Below are positions 1-8,493 of a stretch of DNA of 64,000 nt, piece by piece (positions within the stretch are counted from its first letter, which is position 1; each line of letters starts with the position of its first letter). The position numbers were made by a program, and so were the translations under genes. The notes beneath the pieces are model-generated. The model saw only the letters and a program-made list of their open reading frames with translations. It was not told the DNA's origin and ran no database searches. Source of the stretch: Nocardioides perillae (GTDB lineage: Bacteria > Actinomycetota > Actinomycetes > Propionibacteriales > Nocardioidaceae); the NCBI RefSeq assembly GCF_013409425.1, contig NZ_JACCAC010000001.1:3100001-3164000 (forward strand). The letters are read 5' to 3'.

Positions 1-1589
1 GCGTCGGCGTCGTCGCCCCAGGCGCAGGCGCTCTGGGCGAGGGCGCCGTTGAGGCCCGGCAGCCCGGCGACCTGCTGCAGCACCTTGCCCACGGGCGTGG
101 TGCAGACCGCGGCGAGGTCGTCGGGCACGTTCGGCACGACCGAGTGGTCGGCGTAGAGGACGTCGCCGCGGCGGTCGGCCGCGATCGTGTTGACCCACGG
201 CATGCCGGCGCCGCGGTCCTGCGCGGCCAGCAGGCTGCGCACGCTCGTGGCCTTCGCCATGAGGTGGAAGGTGTCGACGGTGCGCAGGTGCTCGGCGTTG
301 GCGTCGCGCACCGCCCACACGCTGGCGGGCGACCAGCCCATGAGCAGCGCCGGCGCGTCCAGCACGTAGCCGACCGGCGTGCGGTAGAGGTCCTCCTCGA
401 CCGTCGTGACCGAGCCGTCGGCCTGCTTCACCGGGATCCGCACCACGCGGCGCTCGAGCGGCTGCGGGCCGCTCTCGGTCAGGATGGTGTCGGGACCGAC
501 GGTCGGGAACTCGTAGGGCGTGAAGCGGTAGGCCGTGGAGACGGTGTGGCTCCACGCCACGTCGCGGTTCCAGCCGATGTTGACGACCGGGGAGCCGACG
601 AGGCTGGCTCCGGCGACGTCGTAGCGGCCCGGGATCGTCAGGTGCTGCTGAGCGAACTTGTAGCGCCCGCGCCACGGGAAGTGCGGGTTGCCCAGCACCA
701 TGCCGCGGCCCGTGGTCGTGACGTCGGCGCCGGCGGCGGTCGCGTTGGAGCCGAACGGGGCCTCGGGGTCCTTGCCGAGACCGCGCAGCAGGGCCTCGCG
801 GTCGACGTCGGCCGCGAGCGGCACCTGCGGCAGCCCCGGGTCGTCGGGGCTGGGCGGGTCGGCCTCGACGATCTCCTTGACCAGGAAGCCGCTGGAGGCG
901 AGCAGGTTGGCGAGGTACACGCCGTACCAGAGGTCGACGGAGGTGACCCGCTGCCGCAGGTAGGCCGCGCCGCGGCACTCGGGGTCGCGGACGCCGGCCG
1001 GGCCGCCCACGCTGCGCAGGTAGCGCTCCACGCCGGCGACGTAGCCCGCGACCATCGCCTTCGTCTCCCGGCCGGGACCGTTGACGGGGTCGGCCAGCAG
1101 CCGCTCGACGACCCTCCGTGCGCGCAGGTCGGCGGCGAGGGTGTCGACCTGGAGGTTGGTGCCGTTCATGGCGACCTGGTCGTCGTAGCGCGCCGTCGCG
1201 CCGAACCAGCGGGAGCGTCGGCCCTGGCCGGTCAGCACCGTGTCGGCGAGGTTGCAGATGTGGGTCTCGGCGGTCGCGAAGCCGGAGCCGTAGCCCAGCG
1301 AGCCCCACGTGCGCGCGGTGATGTGCGGGATGCCGTGGCGGGTGCGGGTGACGGTGGCGCGGTAGCGCGGACCGCGCCCGTCTGCGCGCCCGTCGAGGTC
1401 GACCGCGGCGGCGGGGCCGGCGGCGGCGCCGGCGAGGGTGGGCGCCGCCGTCGCGGTGGTCGACGCCGTGACCGGGGCCGGCACAGCGGCCGAGGTGGCG
1501 CCCGGCACGAGCGCCGGGGTGAGGGCGGCGCCGACGGCCAGCGCCGCGAGGGCGGCGACGGGTCGGCGGACGGGGGGTCTACGACGCAA
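1..1589 (-). CDS. Penicillin acylase family amidase, secreted (C-terminal end beyond window)
   Basis: Ntn-hydrolase of the penicillin/acyl-homoserine-lactone acylase family, which cuts amide-linked acyl side chains outside the cell. The start is a TTG with an AGGAG ribosome site just upstream; it gives an Arg-rich n-region and a hydrophobic stretch to about residue 35, a good secretion signal. The propeptide is then expected to self-cleave in front of Ser281 in the motif FGSNAT, the family nucleophile at the start of the beta chain. HGIPHI near residue 90 is the usual family opening. The reading frame stays open to the window edge, so the C-terminal half is missing here. The true acyl substrate cannot be told from sequence. 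Confidence 0.9.
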   Translation of the reverse strand, partial: MRRRPPVRRPVAALAALAVGAALTPALVPGATSAAVPAPVTASTTATAAPTLAGAAAGPAAAVDLDGRADGRGPRYRATVTRTRHGIPHITARTWGSLGYGSGFATAETHICNLADTVLTGQGRRSRWFGATARYDDQVAMNGTNLQVDTLAADLRARRVVERLLADPVNGPGRETKAMVAGYVAGVERYLRSVGGPAGVRDPECRGAAYLRQRVTSVDLWYGVYLANLLASSGFLVKEIVEADPPSPDDPGLPQVPLAADVDREALLRGLGKDPEAPFGSNATAAGADVTTTGRGMVLGNPHFPWRGRYKFAQQHLTIPGRYDVAGASLVGSPVVNIGWNRDVAWSHTVSTAYRFTPYEFPTVGPDTILTESGPQPLERRVVRIPVKQADGSVTTVEEDLYRTPVGYVLDAPALLMGWSPASVWAVRDANAEHLRTVDTFHLMAKATSVRSLLAAQDRGAGMPWVNTIAADRRGDVLYADHSVVPNVPDDLAAVCTTPVGKVLQQVAGLPGLNGALAQSACAWGDDAD

Positions 1590-1670
1590 CGGGGGCTCCT
1601 GTGACGGTGGACACGGTTGCCTGTGCCAACTGCGGAGCAGGGTCGACGTTACGGGTCCGTGACCCTGGGG

Positions 1671-2000
1671 CTAGAGGTAAAGGCCTGCGCCCTCGTCGGC
1701 GACCCGCTCGGCCGCGACGGCGTGCACGTCGCGCTCGCGCATGACGACGTAGACGTGGGCGTGCACCTCGACCTCCGCCTTGTCCTCCGGGTCGAAGAGG
1801 ACGCGGTCGCCCACCTCGACCGCGCGCACGTGGGGGCCGCACGCCACCACGCGCGACCACGCCAGGCGGCGCGCACCCATCGCGGCGGTCGCCGGGATGA
1901 CGATGCCGCCCGAGCTGCGACGCTCGCCGGCCTCGTCGTCGACCTCGACGAGCAGCCGGTCGTGCAGCATCTTGACCGGGACGCCCCCGGCGGTGCTCAC
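1671..2000 (-). CDS. GroES-like co-chaperonin family protein
   Basis: A 109-residue protein of the Cpn10/GroES fold: HDRLLVEVDD at the N-terminus, a glycine-containing mobile-loop region (RRSSGGIVIP), then VVACGP and GDRVLFDP, as in GroES. It is slightly longer than canonical GroES and no groEL lies nearby, so it is probably a paralogue and not the main co-chaperonin. It starts 16 bases after the DUF3618 gene and is the last gene of the operon led by the nickel/cobalt importer. A role in metal-protein maturation is only an inference from position. Confidence 0.8.
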   Translation of the reverse strand: MSTAGGVPVKMLHDRLLVEVDDEAGERRSSGGIVIPATAAMGARRLAWSRVVACGPHVRAVEVGDRVLFDPEDKAEVEVHAHVYVVMRERDVHAVAAERVADEGAGLYL

Positions 2001-2016
2001 GCGAGGCCCTCGACGG

Positions 2017-2271
2017 TCAGGACGCGACCTTGCGGACCACGACGAGGAGCGCCACGAAGCCGACGACCCCGCCCACGACCTTGAGGACGTGGTCGGTGCG
2101 CGGCGCGCCGGACTCGTCGACGAAGTAGCCCCGGACCGAGCTCACCTCGCGCCGCACGATCGTCTTCGGGCTCGCACGGTGCAGCAGCTGGTCGAGGTTG
2201 CCGGCCAGGCGCTCGCGCGTCGCCTCGATCTCGGACTCCAGCGCCTTGAGGTCCTTCTCGGGGGTGGTCAC
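2017..2271 (-). CDS. DUF3618 domain small membrane protein
   Basis: An 84-residue protein with the DUF3618 pattern: a charged helical N-terminus (EKDLKALESEIEATRERLAG) typical of this actinobacterial family, then one hydrophobic segment near the C-terminus (about residues 65-80, VVGGVVGFVALLVVV) that should span the membrane. Its GTG start overlaps the stop of the upstream ATPase gene by four bases (GTGA), so it is probably translationally coupled to the importer operon. The family has no assigned biochemical role. Confidence 0.8.
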   Translation of the reverse strand: MTTPEKDLKALESEIEATRERLAGNLDQLLHRASPKTIVRREVSSVRGYFVDESGAPRTDHVLKVVGGVVGFVALLVVVRKVAS

Positions 2272-3023
2272 GCCGGAAGGCTACCAATCGTGCGGGGGTC
2301 GAAGCCGAAGGGCAGCTCGAGGCGGTGCGCGCGCATGAGGGCGTCGTCGGTGAGCACGTCGAAGGTCGACCCGTCGGCCACCACGACGCCGTCGCTGAGC
2401 ACGACCGAGCGGGGGCACAGCTCGAAGGCGTAGGGCAGGTCGTGGGTGACCATCAGCACCGTCACGTCGAGCGAGCGCAGGATGTCGGCGAGCTCGCGCC
2501 GCGACGCGGGGTCCAGGTTGGACGACGGCTCGTCGAGCACCAGCACCTCGGGCTCCATCGCCAGCACGGTCGCCACCGCGACGCGGCGGCGCTGGCCGAA
2601 GGACAGGTGGTGCGGGGGGCGGTCGACGTGCTCGGCCATGCCGACCTGCTCGAGCGCCGCCTCCACGCGGCGGTCGAGCGCCGCGCCCCGGAGCCCGGCG
2701 TTGGCAGGGCCGAAGGCGACGTCCTGGCGCACCGTGGGCATGAAGAGCTGGTCGTCGGGGTCCTGGAAGACCACGCCGACGCGACGGCGGACCTCCGCCA
2801 CGCTCGCCTTCGTCACCGGCAGCCCGCTCACCGCCACGGAGCCCGCACCGGCGGTGAGGATGCCGTTGAGGTGCAGCACGAGCGTCGTCTTGCCGGCCCC
2901 GTTGGGCCCGAGGAGCGCCACCCGCTCACCGGCGTGCACGTGCAGGTCGACGCCGAAGAGCGCCTGGTGGCCGTCGGGGTAGGCGTACGCCAGGCCCCGG
3001 ACGTCGAGCACGGGCGCGCTCAC
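2268..3023 (-). CDS. ECF-type nickel/cobalt importer ATP-binding subunit (CbiO/NikO)
   Basis: A 251-residue ABC ATPase that would energise the metal importer from the cytoplasmic face. Visible motifs in order: Walker A GPNGAGKTT, Q-loop VFQDPDDQLF (the DPDDQ form is usual in ECF ATPases), signature LSFGQRRRVAVA, Walker B VLVLDEPSSNLDP and the switch histidine in MVTHD. The GTG at 3023 was chosen because it gives the normal N-terminus SAPVLDVRGLAYAYPDG and overlaps the stop of the Q-subunit gene by four bases (GTGA). The longer open frame upstream is antisense noise over that gene. It is the third of three core transporter subunits in the operon. Confidence 0.93.
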   Translation of the reverse strand: MSAPVLDVRGLAYAYPDGHQALFGVDLHVHAGERVALLGPNGAGKTTLVLHLNGILTAGAGSVAVSGLPVTKASVAEVRRRVGVVFQDPDDQLFMPTVRQDVAFGPANAGLRGAALDRRVEAALEQVGMAEHVDRPPHHLSFGQRRRVAVATVLAMEPEVLVLDEPSSNLDPASRRELADILRSLDVTVLMVTHDLPYAFELCPRSVVLSDGVVVADGSTFDVLTDDALMRAHRLELPFGFDPRTIGSLPA

Positions 3024-3745
3024 GCGACCCTCGCCCCGGGGGCGCGACCCTCGCCGACCCGCGACCGCGGGTCGAGGCCGGTCGGGAGCGTGCCGGTGTA
3101 GCCGCGGGAGACCATCGCGAGGTGCACCCGCTCGCCGCGCTCGTAGGAGCGCACGAAGAGCGCCCCGAGCGAGCGCGCCAGCGTCGGCCAGTGGCGCGGC
3201 GAGCGCGGGTCGCACCCGCGTGAGCGCATCGCGGTGAGCATGCGGCCCATCTCGCCGGTGACCACCTCGAGGTAGCGCACCATGAAGCCGGCGATCTGCA
3301 CGACGAGCTCCGGCACGCGCAGCCGGCGCAGCCCTCGCAGCACGTCGGTGGCCTCGGTGGTCGCGGCGAGCGTGAGCGAGGCGAGCACCCCGAGGCTGCC
3401 CTTGACGAGGAGCGCCAGGCCGGCGTCGAGACCCGGCTGCGAGACCGCGACCCCGAGCACCTCGGTGCGGGGCCCGGTCGCGACGAAGGGCATGAGCACG
3501 GCGAAGACCGCGAACGGCACCTCCACCACCATGCGGCGCGCGAGGTAGCCGAGCGGCACGCGGCTGAGGGCGACGACGGCGAGCAACCCCACGGCGTACG
3601 CCGCGTAGGCGGGCCACGCGCTCCGCGGGGTGGCCACGACCACCAGCGCGAAGACGACCAGCGCCAGGAGCTTGAGGTGCGCGGGAGCCCGGTGGACGGG
3701 ACTGTGCCCGTGGTAGTGCAGCAGGTGGCCGTGCCCGGCCCCCAT
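3020..3745 (-). CDS. ECF-type nickel/cobalt importer transmembrane subunit (CbiQ/NikQ)
   Basis: A 241-residue integral membrane T-component with about five hydrophobic segments and, near residues 175-215, the family coupling helices MRSRGCDPR and ERVHLAMVSRGY that contact the ATPase. The His-rich N-terminus (GHGHLLHYHGHSPVH) is a feature of metal-type CbiQ proteins. Its ATG overlaps the last base of the PDGLE gene stop codon (TGATG), and its own stop overlaps the ATPase start, so the operon is tightly coupled. Confidence 0.93.
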   Translation of the reverse strand: MGAGHGHLLHYHGHSPVHRAPAHLKLLALVVFALVVVATPRSAWPAYAAYAVGLLAVVALSRVPLGYLARRMVVEVPFAVFAVLMPFVATGPRTEVLGVAVSQPGLDAGLALLVKGSLGVLASLTLAATTEATDVLRGLRRLRVPELVVQIAGFMVRYLEVVTGEMGRMLTAMRSRGCDPRSPRHWPTLARSLGALFVRSYERGERVHLAMVSRGYTGTLPTGLDPRSRVGEGRAPGARVA

Positions 3746-4092
3746 CAGCGTCGCGCCAGGTCGCCGTCAGGGGCGCCGCCGGTGGCGCCGTCGGTGGCGC
3801 CGCCGCGCCGTCGTCGGAGCCCGAGCGCCAGCCCGCCGGTGAGGAGGAGCGTCACGAGGGCCCCGACCACGCCGGCGATCGCGGTGCCGGCGCGCGCGTC
3901 GTCGACGCCGCGGGTGGAGTAGTCGGCGAGCGGGCTGTCGGCGGTCGGGCTGTCCTCGGCGCTGTCGAGGAAGCCGGTCTGCTCGGCCACGTGCTCGAGG
4001 CCGTCCGGGTGGGAGGAGGCGTAGGAGCTGACGACACCGGCCAGCAGCAGGCTGACGAGGAGCGCGACGGCGTAGAAGGCGCGGCGACTCAC
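3745..4092 (-). CDS. PDGLE domain protein (CbiN/NikN-like small subunit)
   Basis: A 115-residue membrane protein with an N-terminal transmembrane helix (about 6-24), an extracytoplasmic loop starting with the signature PDGLE and a TGFLDSAEDSP stretch, then a second helix (about 70-93) and a basic C-terminus. This layout matches PDGLE/CbiN-type accessory subunits that sit next to the M subunit and help load the metal. The gene lies exactly where the N subunit is expected (M-N-Q-O order) and its start overlaps the stop of the M gene by four bases. Confidence 0.85.
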   Translation of the reverse strand: MSRRAFYAVALLVSLLLAGVVSSYASSHPDGLEHVAEQTGFLDSAEDSPTADSPLADYSTRGVDDARAGTAIAGVVGALVTLLLTGGLALGLRRRRGGATDGATGGAPDGDLARR

Positions 4093-4775
4093 GCGGCCAC
4101 CTCCCGGATCTCGAGCGGGCGGGCGGGGAGCAGGTGGCGGGCACCGTGGACCAGGTCGGGCCGGGCGGCGACCACCGAGCCGACGACCAGCCCGGTGATG
4201 ACGGCCTCACCGACCCCGATCACGGTGTGCCACGCCAGCATCGCGACCAGGACGTCGCCGAGGTCGACGGGCGCGAGCCCGCCGACCGCGAAGAGGCCGG
4301 TGAAGACGCCTGCGGCCACCGGCACGCCCAGCAGGGCCCCGACCGCGGCGGCCGGCGCGATGGTGGCGGCGCGCTTGGGCAGCACGGCCACGAGCCCGCG
4401 GAAGACCACCCACCCCACGGCGACGGTCACGACGCCGATCAGCACCACGTTGGTGCCGAGCGCCGTGATGCCGCCGTCGGCCATGAGGAGTGCCTGCACC
4501 AGCAGCACGACGCTGACGCAGAGCAGGCCCGTCCACGGCCCCACCAGCACGGCCGCGAGGGCACCGCCCATGAGGTGGCCGCTGGTGCCCGCGCCGACCG
4601 GGAAGTTCAGCATCTGCGCGGCGAACACGAAGGTCGCGACCAGCCCGGCCATCGGGGCGGTGCGGTCGTCGAGCTCCGTGCGCGCCTTGCGCAGCGCGAC
4701 CCCGACCGCCGCGACCGCGACCGCCCCCGTGGCGATCGAGGTCGAGGCATCGAGGAACCCGTCCGGCACGTGCAT
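4089..4775 (-). CDS. ECF-type nickel/cobalt importer substrate-binding membrane subunit (CbiM/NikM)
   Basis: A 228-residue S-component with about seven hydrophobic helices. The mature N-terminus MHVPDGFLDA is the metal-binding signature of the family: Met1 and His2 take part in chelating the ion. The form MH(I/V)PDGFL is more typical of NikM-type than of CbiM (MHIMEGFLP) proteins, so nickel is the favoured substrate. A further conserved His lies in GAGTSGHLMGG. A Nur-like dyad is found about 100 bases upstream and no cobalamin riboswitch is seen, which also favours nickel over cobalt. First gene of the operon. Confidence 0.92.
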   Translation of the reverse strand: MHVPDGFLDASTSIATGAVAVAAVGVALRKARTELDDRTAPMAGLVATFVFAAQMLNFPVGAGTSGHLMGGALAAVLVGPWTGLLCVSVVLLVQALLMADGGITALGTNVVLIGVVTVAVGWVVFRGLVAVLPKRAATIAPAAAVGALLGVPVAAGVFTGLFAVGGLAPVDLGDVLVAMLAWHTVIGVGEAVITGLVVGSVVAARPDLVHGARHLLPARPLEIREVAA

Positions 4776-4876
4776 GGCGCCTCCTGGCGGCGGCGGCCGA
4801 CGGCCGCGGGGTGGGTGGTGATCAGTAGGTTGTCCGGTGCCGCGTCGGGACCGGACGGCCCGGCGCCCACCCTACG

Positions 4877-4899
4877 TTGTTGCACACAGTTCGCAACAA
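4877..4899. promoter_or_regulatory. Nur-box-like dyad between the metal importer operon and bcp
   Basis: A perfect inverted repeat TTGTTGC-N9-GCAACAA. Its core TTGC-N9-GCAA has the exact spacing of the published Streptomyces Nur box (tTGCaa-N5-ttGCAA). It lies 102 bases before the importer start and 24 bases before the peroxiredoxin start, so it could control either or both. Assignment to Nur (nickel-responsive Fur-family repressor) is an inference from motif and gene content. Confidence 0.6.
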
Positions 4900-4922
4900 G
4901 CCGGACACGACAGGAGCCACCC

Positions 4923-5405
4923 GTGAGCGAGACCCCGCGCCTCTCCGTCGGCGACGCCGCCCCCGACCTCACCCTCGCCGACGACACCGGCGCGACCGTC
5001 TCGTTGGCCGGCCTGCGCGGGCGCAAGGTGGTCGTCTACTTCTACCCCGCCGCGATGACGCCGGGGTGCACAAAGCAGGCCTGCGACTTCACCGAGTCCC
5101 TCGAGTCGCTGCGAGCCGCGGGCTACGAGGTGGTGGGCGTCTCGCCGGACTCGCCGGCCACGCTGGCGAAGTTCCGGGAGAAGGAGGGCCTGGGCATCAC
5201 GCTGCTCTCCGACCCCGACAAGCAGGCGATGCAGGCGTGGGGCGCCTTCGGCGAGAAGAAGATGTACGGCAAGGTCGTGCAGGGCGTGATCCGCTCGACG
5301 TTCGTCGTCGACGAGGAGGGCACGATCACCCTGGCGCAGTACGCCGTCAAGGCCACCGGCCACGTCGCCAAGCTGCGCCGCGACCTCGGTCTCGACGCGG
5401 CCTGA
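4923..5405 (+). CDS. bcp: Thioredoxin-dependent thiol peroxidase (BCP-type peroxiredoxin)
   Basis: A 160-residue cytosolic peroxiredoxin that reduces hydroperoxides at the expense of thioredoxin. The peroxidatic cysteine is Cys49 in AAMTPGCTKQAC and the resolving cysteine Cys54 lies five residues later, the spacing of atypical 2-Cys BCP/PrxQ enzymes. The Thr-Pro before the active cysteine is the usual pocket. The GTG start at 4923 follows an AGGAG site. It is transcribed divergently from the metal importer and shares the intergenic region holding the Nur-like dyad. Confidence 0.95.
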   Translation: MSETPRLSVGDAAPDLTLADDTGATVSLAGLRGRKVVVYFYPAAMTPGCTKQACDFTESLESLRAAGYEVVGVSPDSPATLAKFREKEGLGITLLSDPDKQAMQAWGAFGEKKMYGKVVQGVIRSTFVVDEEGTITLAQYAVKATGHVAKLRRDLGLDAA

Positions 5406-5452
5406 GCACCCGCCGCCTCGGCTCGTAGGATCGGCGCCGCGCGCACGCGCCC

Positions 5453-5535
5453 GCCGGAGTGGTGGAACTGGCAGACACGCAGGATTTAGGTTCCTGTGCC
5501 CGCAGGGCGTGGGGGTTCGAGTCCCCCCTCCGGCA
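5453..5535 (+). tRNA. tRNA-Leu (anticodon UAG)
   Basis: An 83-base class II tRNA. The acceptor stem GCCGGAG pairs with CTCCGGC, the anticodon stem CAGGA/TCCTG encloses the loop TTTAGGT (anticodon TAG), a long variable arm GCCC-GCA-GGGC follows, and the T arm is GGGGG-TTCGAGT-CCCCC. CCA is not encoded. It reads CUA-type leucine codons, which are rare in such GC-rich genomes. Confidence 0.95.
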
Positions 5536-5708
5536 CCCTCGACCCGTCGATCGTCGTCGAGACCCGTTCGTGACCTGCCTGTGACGTCGCCGTGCGCCGC
5601 GCCGCCCCGAGAGGCCGCTGGGGTGCCGGTCACAGCTTGGTGAGACCCAGGTCACACCGACCGGGACGGCCCGCCGACGGGAGCGGGCCTCGGACGAAGA
5701 GGGGCTCG

Positions 5709-6108
5709 ATGAAGAGGATCCGCACCGTGACCGCGGCGGCGGCGGTGGGCGCACTGGCGCTCACGCTGACCGCCTGCGCCGAGTCCGAGCACGAGGAGGG
5801 CGGTGGTGGCTCCGCGGAGTCGACCTTCACCTTCGGCGCCGCCGGCGCGCCCGAGATGTTCGACCCGCTCTACGCCACCGACGGCGAGACCTTCCGCGTC
5901 ACCCGCCAGATGTTCCAGGGCCTCCTGGGCATTGAGCCGGGCGGCGCCGAGGTGGTGCCCGAGCTGGCCACCGACTGGACCTCCAACGAGAAGGGCACCG
6001 AGTGGACGTTCACGCTGCGCGACGACGTGACCTTCCACGACGGCACGCAGTTCGACGCCGAGGCTGTCTGCGCCAACTTCGAGCGGATGTTCGACCAGAA
6101 CGAGGCCT
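5709..6108 (+). pseudogene. Truncated peptide ABC transporter substrate-binding protein (N-terminal part only)
   Basis: The start encodes a lipoprotein signal with lipobox LTACAES (lipidation Cys near residue 21), then the normal beginning of an oligopeptide/dipeptide-binding protein (family SBP_bac_5): [58 protein letters not shown]. Homology stops after about residue 133 (QNEAY), where the sequence jumps within one codon into the C-terminal part of an oligopeptide ABC ATPase in another frame. The remaining roughly three quarters of the binding protein and, presumably, the two permease genes are gone. In its own frame translation runs on as nonsense to 6851, antisense to rdgB. It cannot make a working receptor. 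Confidence 0.85.
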
Positions 6109-6699
6109 ATCGTGGCCGACGAGCCGGTGAGCGCGCTCGACGTGTCGGTGCAGGCGCAGGTGGTCAACCTGCTCGCGGACCTGCAGGAGGAGCTCGGCCT
6201 CACCTTCCTGGTCGTCGCCCACGACCTGGCCGTCGTGCGGCACATCAGCGACCGCATCGGCGTGATGTACCTCGGCGGCCTGGTGGAGGAGTCCGAGGCC
6301 GGCGAGCTCTACGACGTGCCCCTGCACCCCTACACCCGCGCGCTGATGTCGGCGGTGCCCGTGCCCGACCCGGTGGTGGAGGACCGGCGCGAGCAGATCC
6401 TCCTCACCGGCGACCTGCCGTCCCCGTCGGACCCGCCCAGCGGGTGCCGCTTCCACACCCGGTGCCCGTGGCGCCGGCCGACCCGGTGCGACGACGAGCG
6501 GCCGGTGCTGCGCACCGTCGACCTCCCGGGCGTGTCCGACGGCCACCGGGTCGCCTGCCACTGGGCCGAGGAGATCGCGCGCGGCGAGGTGCCACGCCAC
6601 GAGGTGCGCCCCGAGGACACCGCGTCCGGCGACGCGGTGCCCGACACCGGGCCCGACCGCGGTTCGGCGATCGGCCCGGCGTCGGTCACCGAGGCCTGA
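6109..6699 (+). pseudogene. Truncated oligopeptide ABC transporter ATP-binding protein (C-terminal part only)
   Basis: From codon ATC at 6109 the frame encodes [13 protein letters not shown] (Walker B and D-loop), the switch region [15 protein letters not shown], then the oligopeptide-transporter C-terminal region with LHPYTRAL and a four-cysteine stretch ([11 protein letters not shown]...RCDDE...VACHW) as in OppD/OppF/DppF proteins. The P-loop, Q-loop and LSGGQ signature are missing, and no start codon or ribosome site belongs to it. It is the right-hand side of the deletion junction at about 6108 and is almost surely non-functional. The acidic tail after VACHW is ordinary for such proteins. 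Confidence 0.85.
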
Positions 6700-7337
6700 G
6701 CAGGTCGGCCAGCTGCGGGGCGAGCTCGCGCAGCGCCCGGCCGCGGTGGGAGATGCGGTCCTTCTCCCCCGGCGGCAGCTCCGCCGAGGTCAGGCCGCGG
6801 CCGTCGGGGCCGGCGGCGGCGTGCTCGTCGGCGACGAAGAGCGGGTCGTAGCCGAAGCCGCCCTCGCCGCGCTCCTCGCGGACGACGCGCCCGGGCATCC
6901 GGCCCTCGACGACGAGCTCACGGCCTTCGGGGGTGGCGACCGCGACGGCGCACGCGAAGTGGGCGGCGCGGCGCTCGTCGGGCACGTCGTGCAGCTGGTC
7001 GAGCAGCAGCCGGTTGTTGCGGCGGTCGTCCTTGGGCAGCCCCGACCACCGGGCGGACAGCACGCCCGGCATGCCGTTGAGCGCGTCGACGCACAGCCCG
7101 CTGTCGTCGGCGATCGACGCCAGCCCGGTCGCGGCCACCCCGGCCCGGGCCTTCAGCAGCGCGTTGCCGGCGAAGGTGGGCGCGTCCTCGACCGGCTCGT
7201 CGTACGCCGCGACGTCGGCGAGGCCGAGCACCTGCACGCCCGGCAGGTGCTCGGCGAGGAGCCGCTGCACCTCGGCGACCTTGCCGGCGTTGCGGGAGGC
7301 GAGGAAGAGCCGCGGGGCGCCCGGGTCGCCGGGGGCG

Positions 7338-7345
<8 letters not shown>
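6686..7345 (-). CDS. rdgB: Non-canonical purine NTP pyrophosphatase (RdgB/HAM1)
   Basis: A 219-residue house-cleaning enzyme that hydrolyses ITP, dITP and XTP to the monophosphates and pyrophosphate. It shows the family opening [16 protein letters not shown], the metal-binding [22 protein letters not shown] block, the GFGYDPLF motif and SHRGRAL near the end. Its start overlaps the end of rph by eight bases, the usual rph-rdgB pairing in actinobacteria. Its 3-prime end overlaps the decayed ATPase remnant by 14 bases on the other strand. Confidence 0.96.
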
Positions 7346-8102
<757 letters not shown>

Positions 8103-8127
8103 GCCGCGACCCTAGACCGGAGCGGCG

Positions 8128-8331
8128 TCAGCCGGCCCGGCCGGGCTCACCGGCCCGGAGCGCCTGCAGGTCGCCGACCACGTCGCCGGGGCGCGACGAC
8201 AGGCAGACCGGGCAGGGGCCCTCGGCCTGGACGGTGCGGCAGGTCTGGCAACGGGCGGTCGCGGCGCGGGTCGCCGACGGTCGGGTTGCCGGGCGCGGGT
8301 CGCTCCAGCGGTCGTCGTGCGCGGTGTGCAT
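8128..8331 (-). CDS. Small zinc-ribbon protein of unknown function
   Basis: A 67-residue protein with two CxxC knuckles, CQTC and CPVC, ten residues apart (a compact zinc-ribbon), preceded by a Thr/Arg-rich stretch and followed by a Gly/Arg-rich tail. An AGGAGG ribosome site sits at good spacing before its ATG, which supports a real gene despite the short length. It lies just upstream of rph on the same strand, 25 bases away, so the two may be cotranscribed. No function is assigned. Confidence 0.55.
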   Translation of the reverse strand: MHTAHDDRWSDPRPATRPSATRAATARCQTCRTVQAEGPCPVCLSSRPGDVVGDLQALRAGEPGRAG

Positions 8332-8416
8332 GCGGGGTCTTCCCTCCTCCAGGCGGAAGGCACCAGTGAACGCCGCGATCGCCTGCTGTGCAACGCGGCT
8401 GGGCCGGTTGTGAGCA

Positions 8417-8448
8417 AGCCCACCGCCCCCGGCTGGGGGCGGTGGGCT
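8417..8448. terminator. Strong hairpin, likely terminator of the ABC transporter pair
   Basis: A perfect 14-base-pair stem (AGCCCACCGCCCCC with its complement) closed by a GGCT tetraloop, 46 bases beyond the stop of the ABC permease gene on the minus strand. No U-run follows, as is common in high-GC actinobacteria. Confidence 0.7.
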
Positions 8449-8493
8449 CGTGCGGCTCGTCGTGCCGCGACGGTCAGCGATGGGTCGCCGGGC

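Noticed and set aside
144..1604. Long plus-strand open frame opposite the acylase gene
   Set aside because: The minus strand encodes a clear acylase with signal peptide and nucleophile; the plus frame has no family features and reflects GC bias. The same applies to most other long antisense frames in the window.
4776..4922. Cobalamin riboswitch before the metal importer
   Set aside because: Only about 100 bases of leader and no B12-box-like sequence; a protein operator (Nur-like dyad) is present instead.
5536..5708. Integrated element using the tRNA-Leu gene as attachment site
   Set aside because: No integrase gene and no second copy of the tRNA 3-prime end is seen downstream in the window; the disturbed genes next to it are explained by a deletion.
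5709..6851. A single long plus-strand frame as a genuine fusion protein
   Set aside because: After about 6108 the frame is out of register with the ATPase homology and the rest runs antisense to rdgB; it is a by-product of the deletion.
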